Positions 26,234 to 34,797 of a stretch of DNA of 44,553 nucleotides are shown here, in pieces (within the stretch, counting starts at the first letter, position 1; each line of letters starts with the position of its first letter). The notes beneath the pieces are model-generated. The model had not been told where the DNA came from, searched no databases, and saw only the letters and a program-made list of their open reading frames with translations. A program made the translations under genes and the position numbers. This DNA comes from Gammaproteobacteria bacterium (GTDB taxonomy: Bacteria; Pseudomonadota; Gammaproteobacteria; Chromatiales; Chromatiaceae), in assembly GCA_020445255.1 (NCBI GenBank), contig JAGRGY010000036.1, positions 9,075 through 53,627 on the forward strand. Direction: 5' to 3'.

Positions 26234-27786
26234 ACGTTCGCGGACCGCTCGCTGCCGCACTCCTGGCTGTCGTCGGTGCCGGCGCCGGTGCGGCCGGTAT
26301 CGATGCCCCGGCGCTGTTCCAGCAACGTTGTGCGCAATGCCACGGTACCGACCGGCTCGGCCTGATGGGCCCGGCGCTGCTGCCGGAAAACCTGACCCGA
26401 CTGAAGAAGGCGGATGCGATCGACACCGTCAGCCACGGCCGGCCGGCGACGCAGATGCCGCCATTCGACACGGTGCTCAGCCCCGAACAGATCGCGGCAC
26501 TGGTCGATTATGTGTACACGCCGCTTTCCGAGGTGCCGCACTGGGACATGGCCGAGATCGAGGCCAGCCGGATCACGCTCGTGCCGCCGTCGGACCTGCC
26601 TTCGCAACCGGTGCACAACGCCGACCCGATGAACCTGTTCGTCGTCGTCGAGCTTGGCGATCACCATGCGACCATCCTCGACGGCGATACGTTCGAGCCG
26701 CTGAAGCGTGTGCAGACGCGCTACGCGCTGCACGGTGGACCGAAATATTCGCCGGACGGCCGATTCGTCTACTTCGCATCGCGCGACGGCTGGGTCAGCA
26801 AGTTCGACATGTGGAGCCTGCAGACGGTGGCCGAGGTACGCGCCGGCATCAACACGCGCAACCTGGCCGTGTCGTCCGATGGCCGCTACGCGATGGTCGC
26901 GAACTACCTGCCGCACACGCTGGTGCTGCTGGATGCCGGTGATCTCCATCCGATCGAGGTGATCCCGGTACGGGACGACAACGGCAAGACCTCGCGCGTC
27001 AGCGCCGTCTACGACGCCGGTCCGCGGCACAGCTTCATCGCCGCGCTCAAGGATATCCCCGAGGTGTGGGAGGTGATCTACGCCGACGATCCGCTGCCGG
27101 TCTACAACGGGCCGATGCACGACTACCGCATGGGCGAGGGCGTGGCCAGGGCAAGCGGGCAGTTCCCGGTGCGCCGGATCAGGCTCGACGACTACCTCGA
27201 CGACTTCCTGTTCGACCAGCCCTACCGCCTGCTGATCGGCGCGGCGCGCAACGCCAACAGCGGCCAGGTCGTGCAGCTCGACGTCGGGCGCAAGATCGCC
27301 GATCTCGATCTCGACAGCATGCCGCACCTGGCGTCCGGCATCACATGGGAATACCAGGGGCGCACGGTGCTGGCGACACCCCACCTGAAGAAGAACGAGG
27401 TCAGCATCATCGACATGACCACGTGGAAGACGATCAAGCGCATCCCGACCGAGGGGCCGGGCTTTTTCATGCGCAGCCACGAGAATACGCCGTACGCGTG
27501 GGTCGACGTGTTCTTCGGTCCGAACAGGGACAAGGTGCACATCATCGACAAGCGCACTCTCGAGATCGTCAAGACACTGCGCCCCGAACCCGGCAAAACG
27601 GCGGCGCATGTGGAGTTCGACAAGGACGGCCGGCACGCACTGTTGAGCCTATGGGATATGGACGGCGCCGTGATCGTCTATGATGCTGCGACACTGCAGG
27701 AGGTGAAACGCTTGCCCATGGTCAAGCCCTCGGGCAAATACAATGTGTCGAACAAAATCAATAGATCGGCTGGTACCAGTCATTGA
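26230..27786 (+). CDS. nirN: NirN, dihydro-heme d1 dehydrogenase (cytochrome c plus d1 propeller)
   Basis: Periplasmic protein of 518 residues similar in layout to NirS: signal peptide (1-22), cytochrome c domain with C34-AQ-C37-H38, then a heme d1-type propeller from about residue 135 (MNLFVVVELGDHHATILDGD, HGGPKYSPDGRF, TPHLKKNEVSIID). NirN introduces the acrylate double bond, the last step of heme d1 synthesis, before transfer to NirS. Its active-site surroundings differ from NirS; the FLHDGGW segment of NirS is not present, which separates it from a second nitrite reductase. It ends the coupled nir gene chain. Confidence 0.9.
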   Translation: MNVRGPLAAALLAVVGAGAGAAGIDAPALFQQRCAQCHGTDRLGLMGPALLPENLTRLKKADAIDTVSHGRPATQMPPFDTVLSPEQIAALVDYVYTPLSEVPHWDMAEIEASRITLVPPSDLPSQPVHNADPMNLFVVVELGDHHATILDGDTFEPLKRVQTRYALHGGPKYSPDGRFVYFASRDGWVSKFDMWSLQTVAEVRAGINTRNLAVSSDGRYAMVANYLPHTLVLLDAGDLHPIEVIPVRDDNGKTSRVSAVYDAGPRHSFIAALKDIPEVWEVIYADDPLPVYNGPMHDYRMGEGVARASGQFPVRRIRLDDYLDDFLFDQPYRLLIGAARNANSGQVVQLDVGRKIADLDLDSMPHLASGITWEYQGRTVLATPHLKKNEVSIIDMTTWKTIKRIPTEGPGFFMRSHENTPYAWVDVFFGPNRDKVHIIDKRTLEIVKTLRPEPGKTAAHVEFDKDGRHALLSLWDMDGAVIVYDAATLQEVKRLPMVKPSGKYNVSNKINRSAGTSH

Positions 27787-27894
27787 TTTGCGGTGAATGG
27801 AAGGTACCGAGAGACGGTGGCCGCCTTGGCATGGACGTGTTATTCGTAAATGACAGTGTCCTTCGACAGGTGGGCAGGGGAGCGGTTTGATTCG

Positions 27895-28581
27895 ATGCCA
27901 CGCACGTCGGTACCAAGGTTGATCGTCCTGCTTGCGTTCGCCGTTCTGACGCAGGCGGGCGCTCATGCGCGCGAGGCGGACCTCGACAACGGCGAGGAGA
28001 TCAACGAGGTGTGTGCCGGCTGTCACGGCGGCTTCGGCGAAGGCGGCAAGCAGGGCCAATACCCACGCCTCGCCGGCCAGCCCTATCGGTTTCTGGTCGA
28101 CCAGCTGGTATTGTTCCGCGAACGCAAGCGGCCGAACCTGGCGATGGTCGAATACGTCGACGACCGCCAGATGCCGGACCCGGACATACAGGACATTGCC
28201 GCCTATCTGACGGCGATTGATCTGCCGACGCGACTCGAGGCTGTCGACGAGAATGCGCCCGGTTTCGATGCCTTCGCGCGCCTGCAGGAGGCCAAGCGGG
28301 TGCTGCAGATTCCGCGTGCGGAGGGCGATATCGGCATTGGCGAAAAGCTGTACCGACGCGAATGCGCGTCGTGTCACGGTCGCGACGGCAGGGGTGATTC
28401 CGCTGGCGGCGTGCCATTGCTCGCTGGTCAGTACACCAACTATCTGTGGCGACAGGTGCGCAAGTACACCGACAAGGTGCGGATACACGATCCCGACGCA
28501 CCGGACGACAACCTGCTGGGCGCGTTCTCGCACGATGAGCTGAGGGACATCCTGGCGTATGTGTCGACACTCGACGATTGA
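27895..28581 (+). CDS. Exported diheme cytochrome c (c4-like)
   Basis: A periplasmic protein of 228 residues with a signal peptide (1-25) and two class I cytochrome domains, heme sites C40-AG-C43-H44 and C157-AS-C160-H161. This is the layout of cytochrome c4 and related diheme electron carriers. The Met ligand regions RQMPDPD and the second-domain counterpart are less clear. It probably donates electrons to NirS or other periplasmic reductases (inference from position). ATG 27895 gives a normal signal peptide; ATG 27850 would add 15 residues. Its 3' end overlaps the pentapeptide gene by 23 bases. Confidence 0.85.
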   Translation: MPRTSVPRLIVLLAFAVLTQAGAHAREADLDNGEEINEVCAGCHGGFGEGGKQGQYPRLAGQPYRFLVDQLVLFRERKRPNLAMVEYVDDRQMPDPDIQDIAAYLTAIDLPTRLEAVDENAPGFDAFARLQEAKRVLQIPRAEGDIGIGEKLYRRECASCHGRDGRGDSAGGVPLLAGQYTNYLWRQVRKYTDKVRIHDPDAPDDNLLGAFSHDELRDILAYVSTLDD

Positions 28582-29290
28582 CCGGTGGTCGGTGGCACTG
28601 CTGCTGAGCGGCGCGCTGTACGTGCTTGCGGCGCACGCCGACCAACTGCCGGACGGGGACTGCGAACGGCCGTCTGCGGCCACGGACCTGCGCCACTGCG
28701 ACCTGTCGGGGAGACGCCTGCAGGGCATCGATCTGCGCGGTGCCGACCTGCGTGGCGTACCGGCCAGCAACGCCGACCTGTCACGCGCCGATCTGCGTGG
28801 GGCCAATCTGCGCAAGGCCGATCTGCGCTGGGTCAAACTGATCGACGCCAAGCTCATTGGGGCCGATCTGAGCCATGCCGACATGTTTCACGTGAATGCC
28901 GATGGGGCGAACCTCGACGACGCGGAGCTGTTCAAGGCCAACCTGTTCGGCGCACTGCTCAACGGCGTCAGCGCCCGCAATGCCGATTTCACCGCGGCGT
29001 ATATGAAGGATATCGAGCTCGAGGGCGCGGATCTCAGCGGTGCATCGGTGCGGCGGGCCAACATGTTGCGGGTGGTCGCGATGGGTGCCGTATTCCGCGG
29101 CGCCGACCTGTCGTACAGCCGGCTCACCGGCGCCGCGGCCGCCGATGCCGATTTCAGCGACGCACGCCTGCGGCGGACGCAGTTCAACGGCGCCGACCTG
29201 CAGGGGGCCCGATTCGCCGGCGCCGAGACGCAGGGCGCCGACTTCACCAATGCGCGTATGGAACCCGGCAGCGTCGTCCACGGTCGGTAG
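28559..29290 (+). CDS. Exported pentapeptide-repeat protein
   Basis: A 243-residue protein with a signal peptide (about 8-27, WSVALLLSGALYVLAAHA) and a Cys pair (CERP, HCDLS). From about residue 47 to 235 it is built of A(D/N)LxG-type pentapeptide repeats, which form a right-handed quadrilateral beta helix. Most bacterial pentapeptide proteins are cytoplasmic; this one is predicted periplasmic. It overlaps the diheme cytochrome gene and is probably co-transcribed with it. The role is unknown; a scaffold for periplasmic respiratory proteins is speculative. Confidence 0.85.
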   Translation: MCRHSTIDRWSVALLLSGALYVLAAHADQLPDGDCERPSAATDLRHCDLSGRRLQGIDLRGADLRGVPASNADLSRADLRGANLRKADLRWVKLIDAKLIGADLSHADMFHVNADGANLDDAELFKANLFGALLNGVSARNADFTAAYMKDIELEGADLSGASVRRANMLRVVAMGAVFRGADLSYSRLTGAAAADADFSDARLRRTQFNGADLQGARFAGAETQGADFTNARMEPGSVVHGR

Positions 29291-29377
29291 GTTCAGCCCT
29301 GCCCGGTGCCCGTTCGTTCGCAAATGTTCGCTGACCTGTCGATGGCGGCGATGGAGTCATGAGGATTGATAAACGTG

Positions 29378-29752
29378 ATGCCGATGTCTGTATTTGCGAA
29401 GCCGCCGTCATCGCCCGCGGTATGGTCCCTGTCGGTCTGCCTGTTGTTCGTGCAGCCCGCACCGGCCAACGCGGGGGACGCCGACGATCGCCATGCCGCG
29501 GTTGCCGCGCTCGGCGAACTGAACGGGGTGGCGCTGCAATGTCGCTACCTCAACCTGGTCCGGCGGATGAAGCAGGCCGTCGTCGACCATGCACCCAAGG
29601 AGCGCAGCTTCGGCCTGGCGTTCGACCAGGCGACCAACGAAGCGTTTCTCGCGTTCGCGCGCAATGCCGGGGTCTGCCCGACGCCTGTCACGCTCGCGTC
29701 ACAGGTCGATGAAGGTGTTGCGCGCGTCGCGGCGGCCTTCACCGCGCAGTAG
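29378..29752 (+). CDS. Small exported protein of unknown function
   Basis: A 124-residue protein not assigned to a family. It has a signal peptide (about 12-30, ending PANA) and a predicted helical mature part of about 95 residues with two cysteines (LQCRYL and GVCPTP) that could form a disulfide. ATG 29378 is preferred; TTG 29366 lies four codons upstream and ATG 29384 two codons downstream. It ends 33 bases before the ZnuA-like/SCO fusion and probably belongs to the same transcript, so a part in metal handling is possible. Confidence 0.65.
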   Translation: MPMSVFAKPPSSPAVWSLSVCLLFVQPAPANAGDADDRHAAVAALGELNGVALQCRYLNLVRRMKQAVVDHAPKERSFGLAFDQATNEAFLAFARNAGVCPTPVTLASQVDEGVARVAAAFTAQ

Positions 29753-29785
29753 CGGTTGACATCGGCCGTGTGCAGAGGGACAGCG

Positions 29786-31240
29786 ATGCCGCATTCGCGC
29801 AAGACCGGGCCTCGTCGGCTGCTGTACGCGACCACGTTCATCCTGCTGTCTATCGCGCTGCACACCGCGGCGCACGCCGGCGATGTCCCGAACGTCGTCG
29901 TCAGTAGCAAGCCGCTGCATGCGCTGTTGTCAGGCCTGATGCGCGGTGTCGCCACGCCGCGTTTGCTGATCGACGGCAGTGTCGCGCCTTGGAACTACGT
30001 GCCGGGGGCCGACGACGCGACGGTGATCGGCGCGGCGGATGCGCTGGTCTGGAGCGGGCGCGAACTCGAGCCGGGGCTGGCCACGGCACTACGCGGGATC
30101 GCGCTGCGTGGTCCGGTATTCGAGGCGTTGGCGAGCAATGCGATGAAGGTCCTCCCGTCGCGTTACGACGAGCGGCTGCGTGACCCCTTCTTCTGGCTCG
30201 ACAGCCGCAACATGGTGATCCTGCTCGACCAGCTCCGCGACCTGCTGATTGCGATCGACCCCGACAGGGCCCAGGTCTACGAACGCAACGCGCGTCTTCA
30301 GGCCGATGATCTTGGCGCGCTCGACCGCGTGCTCGAGTTCGGCTATCGCGACGTGAGTGGCGTACCGGTATTCTTCTACCACGACACGCACCGCTATTTC
30401 GCGCAGGCCTACGCGATGAACGTTGCAGCCAGTGCGGTCGAGGTCGCCGGCGGCGAGCAGGTAGAGACGGCGCGGCTGCTGTCGATGCATGCCGATCTCG
30501 TGGCCGCCGGTCGCGCCTGCCTGTTCGTCGAGAAGGGTCTGGTGGAACCGCAGCTGGAACTGCTGCGTCACGACACCGACGCGATTACGGTCGAACTCGA
30601 TTCGCTCGGCAGCGGAATCGCGGCCGGGCCGGACGCGTACCGGCAGCTGATGCGCGAGAATTTTGCCGCGATCGGTGAGTGCGTGCGCAGGACGCGGGCA
30701 CAGCAGGGTGCCGGCACTGTCGCGGCGTCATCCATCCCGGCGGCGACGGTGCCGTTCAATCCCCGCTACCTGTTGATGGATCAGTACGGCAACTCCGTGT
30801 CGAACGAGGACTTCGCCGGACGCCTGCAGCTGATCAATTTCGGCTACACCTTCTGCCCCGATGTCTGCCCCACGTCGCTGGCGGTGATGGCGCAGGCCGT
30901 GCGTCTGCTCGGTGACGACGCCGCACAGGTGCAGCCGATCTTCATCACCGTCGATCCACAGCGCGATACGCCGGACGTCCTCGGCGAGTACGTCAGGTAT
31001 TTCGATCCCCGCATGCTGGGCCTTTCCGCCAGCCCGCAGATCATCGAACGCACGGCCGCGCTGTTCCACGTGCAGTTCGAAAAGGTGCCGGCAGACAATG
31101 GCGATCCGCTGCGCTACAGCATGGACCACACGGCCAGCCTGTTCCTGCTCGGACGCCACGGCGAGTTCCTGACCAAGTTCGCGTATGGACTGCCGGCCAG
31201 CGAGGTTGCGGCGCGGTTGCGCGACCACCTGGGGGATTGA
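29786..31240 (+). CDS. Fusion of ZnuA-like metal-binding domain and SCO1/SenC copper chaperone domain
   Basis: A 484-residue exported protein with a signal segment (11-31). Residues 35-305 align with zinc-ABC-transporter binding proteins (SSKPLHALLSG, ADALVWSGRELE, WLDSRN, FYHDTHRYFAQAYAMN, LVEPQ, LDSLGSG). The zinc ligands are altered: ZnuA SxHDY reads APWNY (W69) and the HxWL His is F135; only H199 is kept. Residues 325-484 are an SCO domain with the copper site C357-x3-C361 (TFCPDVCPTS) and H448 (MDHTASLF). SCO proteins deliver copper or reduce thiols for CuA centres; NosZ and cytochrome oxidase have CuA. ATG 29786 follows AGAGGG at good distance. Confidence 0.85.
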   Translation: MPHSRKTGPRRLLYATTFILLSIALHTAAHAGDVPNVVVSSKPLHALLSGLMRGVATPRLLIDGSVAPWNYVPGADDATVIGAADALVWSGRELEPGLATALRGIALRGPVFEALASNAMKVLPSRYDERLRDPFFWLDSRNMVILLDQLRDLLIAIDPDRAQVYERNARLQADDLGALDRVLEFGYRDVSGVPVFFYHDTHRYFAQAYAMNVAASAVEVAGGEQVETARLLSMHADLVAAGRACLFVEKGLVEPQLELLRHDTDAITVELDSLGSGIAAGPDAYRQLMRENFAAIGECVRRTRAQQGAGTVAASSIPAATVPFNPRYLLMDQYGNSVSNEDFAGRLQLINFGYTFCPDVCPTSLAVMAQAVRLLGDDAAQVQPIFITVDPQRDTPDVLGEYVRYFDPRMLGLSASPQIIERTAALFHVQFEKVPADNGDPLRYSMDHTASLFLLGRHGEFLTKFAYGLPASEVAARLRDHLGD

Positions 31241-31338
31241 CCGTCGGTGCGCGATCATTTTTGTTGCCTCTTCAGGCCCGGGCGACACGCTCTCCCAAGC
31301 ACGCTGCGGCTGCCGCCAGGCGTCGACGGGTTCAGCCC

Positions 31339-32058
31339 TCAGATCTGCGTGATCGCGTGCGCGAGCCCCCTGTCCGGAAACACAAAGTGGTTCTTTTGCA
31401 GTTCCAGCAGACCATCGCGGCGAAGCGCGGCGAGATTGCGGCTGAAGGTCTCGGGCGTCATCCGCAGGTAGTGGGCGATGTCCTGTTTGCGCATCGGTAT
31501 GCGCACGGTTTCTCTATCCGACCTGCCTTGGAGGCAGATGCTGTCGTGCAGGCGCAGAAAGAAGCGCAGCACGCGACGTTGCGCATTCAACCCCATCGTC
31601 CATGCCAGCTCCTCGTCCTTGCGTGCGGCATAGCGCGTGACATGCGTCATCATCTTCGCGGCGATCTTGGGATGGCTGGCGCAATGGGTCAGCAATTGCG
31701 CGTAGTCGAAGCGACACACCTCGCTGTCAACAGTCGCGACGGCGTCTGCGGTGTAGCGGTCGTTGTTGATCGCGTCGATGCCGAGCAGATCACCGGGCAG
31801 GTGAAAACCGCTGATGACCAGCGAGCCGTCCGGCGTGTCGCGCTGCGTCTTGATGCATCCCGAGCAGACGAGGTAGATGTACTTGAGCGGTGAATTACGC
31901 TGGTAAAGCCGCCGTCCGGCACGCACCTCGCCATGTGGCTGCACGATGCGTTCCCACTCTCCTGCGCCGACCGTCAGTCCTTCAGCGAACAGGCAGAGAT
32001 CACCGGCGCAGCAGGTGTCACACGCGGTTACGGATGCGGGCATCGTCGGTGTCGTCAA
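31339..32058 (-). CDS. fnr: FNR-type oxygen-sensing transcription regulator
   Basis: CRP/FNR-family activator of 239 residues. The N-terminal CDTCCAGDLC has the C-x2-C-x5-C spacing of E. coli FNR C20/C23/C29, and C115 in SEVCRF matches FNR C122, so all four [4Fe-4S] ligands are present. This separates it from DNR/NNR proteins, which lack them. A cAMP-fold sensor domain is followed by a dimer helix and a helix-turn-helix with ETFSR (203-207), the residues that read TTGAT half sites. Matching boxes lie before nirS, the NosR-like gene and this gene itself. Confidence 0.9.
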   Translation of the reverse strand: MTTPTMPASVTACDTCCAGDLCLFAEGLTVGAGEWERIVQPHGEVRAGRRLYQRNSPLKYIYLVCSGCIKTQRDTPDGSLVISGFHLPGDLLGIDAINNDRYTADAVATVDSEVCRFDYAQLLTHCASHPKIAAKMMTHVTRYAARKDEELAWTMGLNAQRRVLRFFLRLHDSICLQGRSDRETVRIPMRKQDIAHYLRMTPETFSRNLAALRRDGLLELQKNHFVFPDRGLAHAITQI

Positions 32059-32213
32059 GTGTGCTCCCCGTGTGCTCTCTTGTGTGGCACTTCGACTGGG
32101 CTCCTGCCGTGGCGGGTGGCCCGGGTGACGGCGTCGGCGCCGGCTTGCAGCGGTCTCGCAATGGACAAAGCCAAAAAGTCGTGGGGATGATCGCAGCTGG
32201 AGTGGATTCGTAA

Positions 32214-32227
32214 TTGACCTAAGTCAA
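32214..32227. promoter_or_regulatory. FNR-type box upstream of fnr
   Basis: TTGACCTAAGTCAA, a TTGAC-N4-GTCAA palindrome centred 162 bases before the fnr start codon (leftward) and about 200 bases before a possible small gene at 32424 (rightward). Self-regulation of fnr is the simplest reading. Confidence 0.6.
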
Positions 32228-32423
32228 GTCCGCAAAGTCGTCGTGGCTTCGTGTTTGCGGGTCGAGGCCTTGTGATCCCGGGGCCGGTTTTCAGGCTGAT
32301 GCATGAATGCTGCGAGGCGGCGATCCACAGCCCGTCGTTCAGGCGGGTGGCGGCTTTGTCCTGTCACGATAGCCGACGCTGCAGCGCGGGTCGCCCTGAC
32401 CGGTTGCAGGGAGGTATCCACCG

Positions 32424-32654
32424 TTGACGAAAGCACTGATGCGCTCGGATGCTGTTGCAAGCCACGGGTTGGAGCTTGCAAGGTTTTCCTCACGGGCCGC
32501 CACGGATCCAGGGGATTACCTCAGCACGTGGTCACCGATCGTCAGTGCTGTCGTCATACAGTCTATCAACGCCGTTGCGTCGAGGCGTTCGACGTCTTGG
32601 CCAAAGGGGCCGGACTCAGATTGGATCATCTGCTGGAAGGTCGACGACGGCTGA
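32424..32654 (+). CDS. Possible small protein, unrecognised
   Basis: A 76-residue reading frame from TTG 32424 preceded at 9 bases by a very good ribosome site (AGGGAGG, 32408-32414). The product has a Trp-rich C-terminus (TSWPKGPDSDWIICWKVDDG) and no signal or membrane segment. Codon third positions are less GC-rich than in neighbours, so it may be foreign, decayed or not a gene. It sits alone in an otherwise empty 696-base region (32059-32754). Confidence 0.35.
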   Translation: MTKALMRSDAVASHGLELARFSSRAATDPGDYLSTWSPIVSAVVIQSINAVASRRSTSWPKGPDSDWIICWKVDDG

Positions 32655-32754
32655 ACGCCTTTGGCAAGTGACTGTTCGGCACGTTGATGTGGCGCTCAAT
32701 CCGACAGCATGGTTCCTGCGCCATGCAGCAGTCTCGCGGCGGTCAGCCGGGCGT

Positions 32755-33864
32755 CTAGTCCGAGTCTTCCCGCGTGGTGTCGTGGCGAAGCGCCAGCAGC
32801 GAGGACATCGCGTCTATGAATTCGTTGCGCTTCCCACCGTGAGGCAGCTTTCCTGCCAGCTGCTCGATAAATTCGCGTGCATCGCCTGCGCCCACGGCTG
32901 CCTTGTCGACGAGAATGGTGGCGATGGGGCCGAGGTGCCGAACCAGCAGCAAGCGTGCCTGTTCACGCATGTCTTCGTCGATGGGGCCGGGTGATGCCCC
33001 GCTCCCGCTCACGCCGACCGGTGGAGGGCAATCGGTGGACGGATGGGCATCGACCGGTACGGACCTTCCCACCAGCGTGAAAAACACCTCCCGCTGATGC
33101 GGGTCGTGCAGGGCGCTGGCCAGACAATCGAGCAACTCGTCCTCGGTGGTGGAGCGGTGGATCGCGCGCGTCATCAACACGTCGGCCATAGGCCCGACTG
33201 CGCGTGTGAACGCCCGCCGGAATCGATCCAGCAAGGCGGGCTCGAACGCGGACGTGACGGACGTGCTCGCCGGCGCCGGCGCTTTGAATCTGCCTGCGAA
33301 CGCCGGCGCTGCTTGTCGCTGCGCACCCGGTGGAACCACCTCGTAAAGTTCGAATTCGCGCACGTGTTTGTCGGCGCGCACGCCGACATAGGAGAACAGC
33401 GCAGCGTATTCCTGGCTCTGGCAACCGATCACGTCGTAGAACGAGCGCGCAACCAGTACCTCGTTGGGGCCGGCAAAGTCCATGACGCGCGCCGCGCAGT
33501 TGATGCCTTCGCCGACCGGCGCGCGGTCGCCATTGACGTCGCGAATGATCTTGATCGGGCCGAGGTTTATGCCGATCCGGATCTGGTAGATGGGTTGCCG
33601 TGCGTGATCCGCGACCAGCGCGTCGCGCAGGTGAACGGCAAAAAAGAACGCGGTCTCCGGTTCGACCAGGAAACACACGGCGGCGCCATCACCACGATCG
33701 AGCAGGATGTAGTCGTCACGCGACACTTCTTGCAGGTGGTCGCGCAGCAGCGAGTCCAGATGCGTCTTGATGCTGAGCTGGTCTTCGATGCTGCATTTGC
33801 TGAACCCGACGACATCCAGGAAAGCAACGGAACTGAGCCAGGTGCGGTGTTCAGATCGGATCAT
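32755..33864 (-). CDS. Class III nucleotide-cyclase-domain protein with C-terminal repeats
   Basis: A 369-residue soluble protein. Residues about 10-175 form an adenylate/guanylate cyclase-like domain with the metal Asp in FLDVVGFSK (D17), RGDGAAV (D59) and INCAARVM with the transition-state Asn/Arg. The substrate-specifying Lys and Asp are not seen: the Lys position before GDG is Leu55 and the Asp position before VGEGIN is Ala. Activity or substrate is therefore uncertain. After a Pro/Ala-rich linker come two similar helical repeats (about 215-265 and 305-360), each with an LGP-type GP(M/I)A core, as found in many bacterial kinases and cyclases. It is the last gene of a three-gene minus-strand operon. 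Confidence 0.75.
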   Translation of the reverse strand: MIRSEHRTWLSSVAFLDVVGFSKCSIEDQLSIKTHLDSLLRDHLQEVSRDDYILLDRGDGAAVCFLVEPETAFFFAVHLRDALVADHARQPIYQIRIGINLGPIKIIRDVNGDRAPVGEGINCAARVMDFAGPNEVLVARSFYDVIGCQSQEYAALFSYVGVRADKHVREFELYEVVPPGAQRQAAPAFAGRFKAPAPASTSVTSAFEPALLDRFRRAFTRAVGPMADVLMTRAIHRSTTEDELLDCLASALHDPHQREVFFTLVGRSVPVDAHPSTDCPPPVGVSGSGASPGPIDEDMREQARLLLVRHLGPIATILVDKAAVGAGDAREFIEQLAGKLPHGGKRNEFIDAMSSLLALRHDTTREDSD

Positions 33865-33887
33865 TGCAGCATACCTCGCACCGATCG

Positions 33888-34763
33888 CTAGTTTTCGCTG
33901 ATCAGTTGCATCGCGTTCTGGATGCTTCGCCGCATGCGGTTGAACGAACCACCCAGCACGGACAGTTCGTCGCTGCCCGATTCGCGGAATTCCGGTCCGG
34001 ACAGATCACCCATGCTGATGGCCTCCGCGGCGTCCGACATCCGGCGTATCGGTCGCACCACGAGGAAGTACAGAAACAGGTTCAACAGCACCACGATCGA
34101 CGCAAAAACCGCGATCAGTGCGATCATGAACGCGGCATGTGCCTTCTCCGCCTCCTGGATCGACACCTCGAGGGGCACTGAAACGATCTGTGCCCCCACC
34201 ACTTCGTTGTGTTGCCAGCCGAATCCGTTTGCGGATCCGTATTTTTCGATCATGGTCTGGGGTGCGGCTTCCGGAACGCTGTGGCACGTCAGGCAGCCCT
34301 CGTTGGTGATGCGGATGGGACGCGCCAGGAACTGCGACCTGCCGCTCGGCGTGTCGCGTTCGCCGGTGAATTGATCCATGTCCGCATGGTTGCGAAACAG
34401 CGCGATGACATCGGCTTCCCAGTCGACCGCCCGGTCGCGCGGATTGGTGGGATTCAGCGTGGCCTCCTTGTACATGTAATCCGGGTTACCCTTCTGCAAC
34501 TGCTCGAATGCCTGCGTGGCCGCGTAGGCCGGCACCGTCTGCGGCAGGAACGCGCGCTTCATCTGCAGCTTCAATAGCGGCCGGATCTCGTCGACTGTGT
34601 ATCCGCGAATCGCGCCGGCACTGTCCATCATCAGTCCGGCCCGCGCCAGTACGTCCTTGCGCGCGTTGGCCTGCAACGTGGTATGCGTAAACCAGCTCAG
34701 CGCCGCGAAGCCCAGTCCGAGCACGAAGATGAGGATCAGGTTGAACTTGGTCAGCAATCGCAT
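33888..34763 (-). CDS. Heme c sensor with DUF3365-type periplasmic domain and HAMP
   Basis: A 291-residue membrane protein with TM1 (7-26), a periplasmic domain of about 180 residues with a heme c site C157-LT-C160-H161, TM2 (about 211-236) and a cytoplasmic HAMP domain (236-290, RPIRRMSDAAEAISMGDLSG). The protein ends right after HAMP with no histidine kinase, cyclase or methyl-accepting domain. The DUF3365/Tll0287-like heme domain is expected to sense redox state or a gas ligand. The cyclase gene 23 bases downstream is the obvious candidate output (inference). Confidence 0.8.
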   Translation of the reverse strand: MRLLTKFNLILIFVLGLGFAALSWFTHTTLQANARKDVLARAGLMMDSAGAIRGYTVDEIRPLLKLQMKRAFLPQTVPAYAATQAFEQLQKGNPDYMYKEATLNPTNPRDRAVDWEADVIALFRNHADMDQFTGERDTPSGRSQFLARPIRITNEGCLTCHSVPEAAPQTMIEKYGSANGFGWQHNEVVGAQIVSVPLEVSIQEAEKAHAAFMIALIAVFASIVVLLNLFLYFLVVRPIRRMSDAAEAISMGDLSGPEFRESGSDELSVLGGSFNRMRRSIQNAMQLISEN

Positions 34764-34797
34764 CAGATTTTTTCCATCGGCTTAAGTCGGACTCGAA

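Larger units (their letters stand above)
32059..32754. other. Intergenic region between fnr and cyclase gene
   Basis: About 700 bases that hold the fnr leader, the FNR-type box at 32214-32227 and the possible small gene at 32424-32654. Nothing else was recognised. Confidence 0.5.

Noticed and set aside
26230..27786. Second nitrite reductase (NirS paralogue).
   Set aside because: The cytochrome c plus propeller layout is also that of NirN; the NirS active-site segment FLHDGGW is absent and it sits at the end of the heme d1 operon.
29366..29379. FNR-like site TTGATAAACGTGAT before the small exported protein.
   Set aside because: Only the left half matches; the right half GTGAT does not fit ATCAA.
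31241..31338. Terminator between the converging SCO fusion and fnr genes (a T-run at about 31258-31262).
   Set aside because: No convincing stem precedes the T-run on either strand.
32303..32671. 122-codon frame overlapping the possible small gene at 32424.
   Set aside because: No ribosome site and an improbable, Arg/Cys-rich composition; the overlapping frame with the AGGGAGG site is better.
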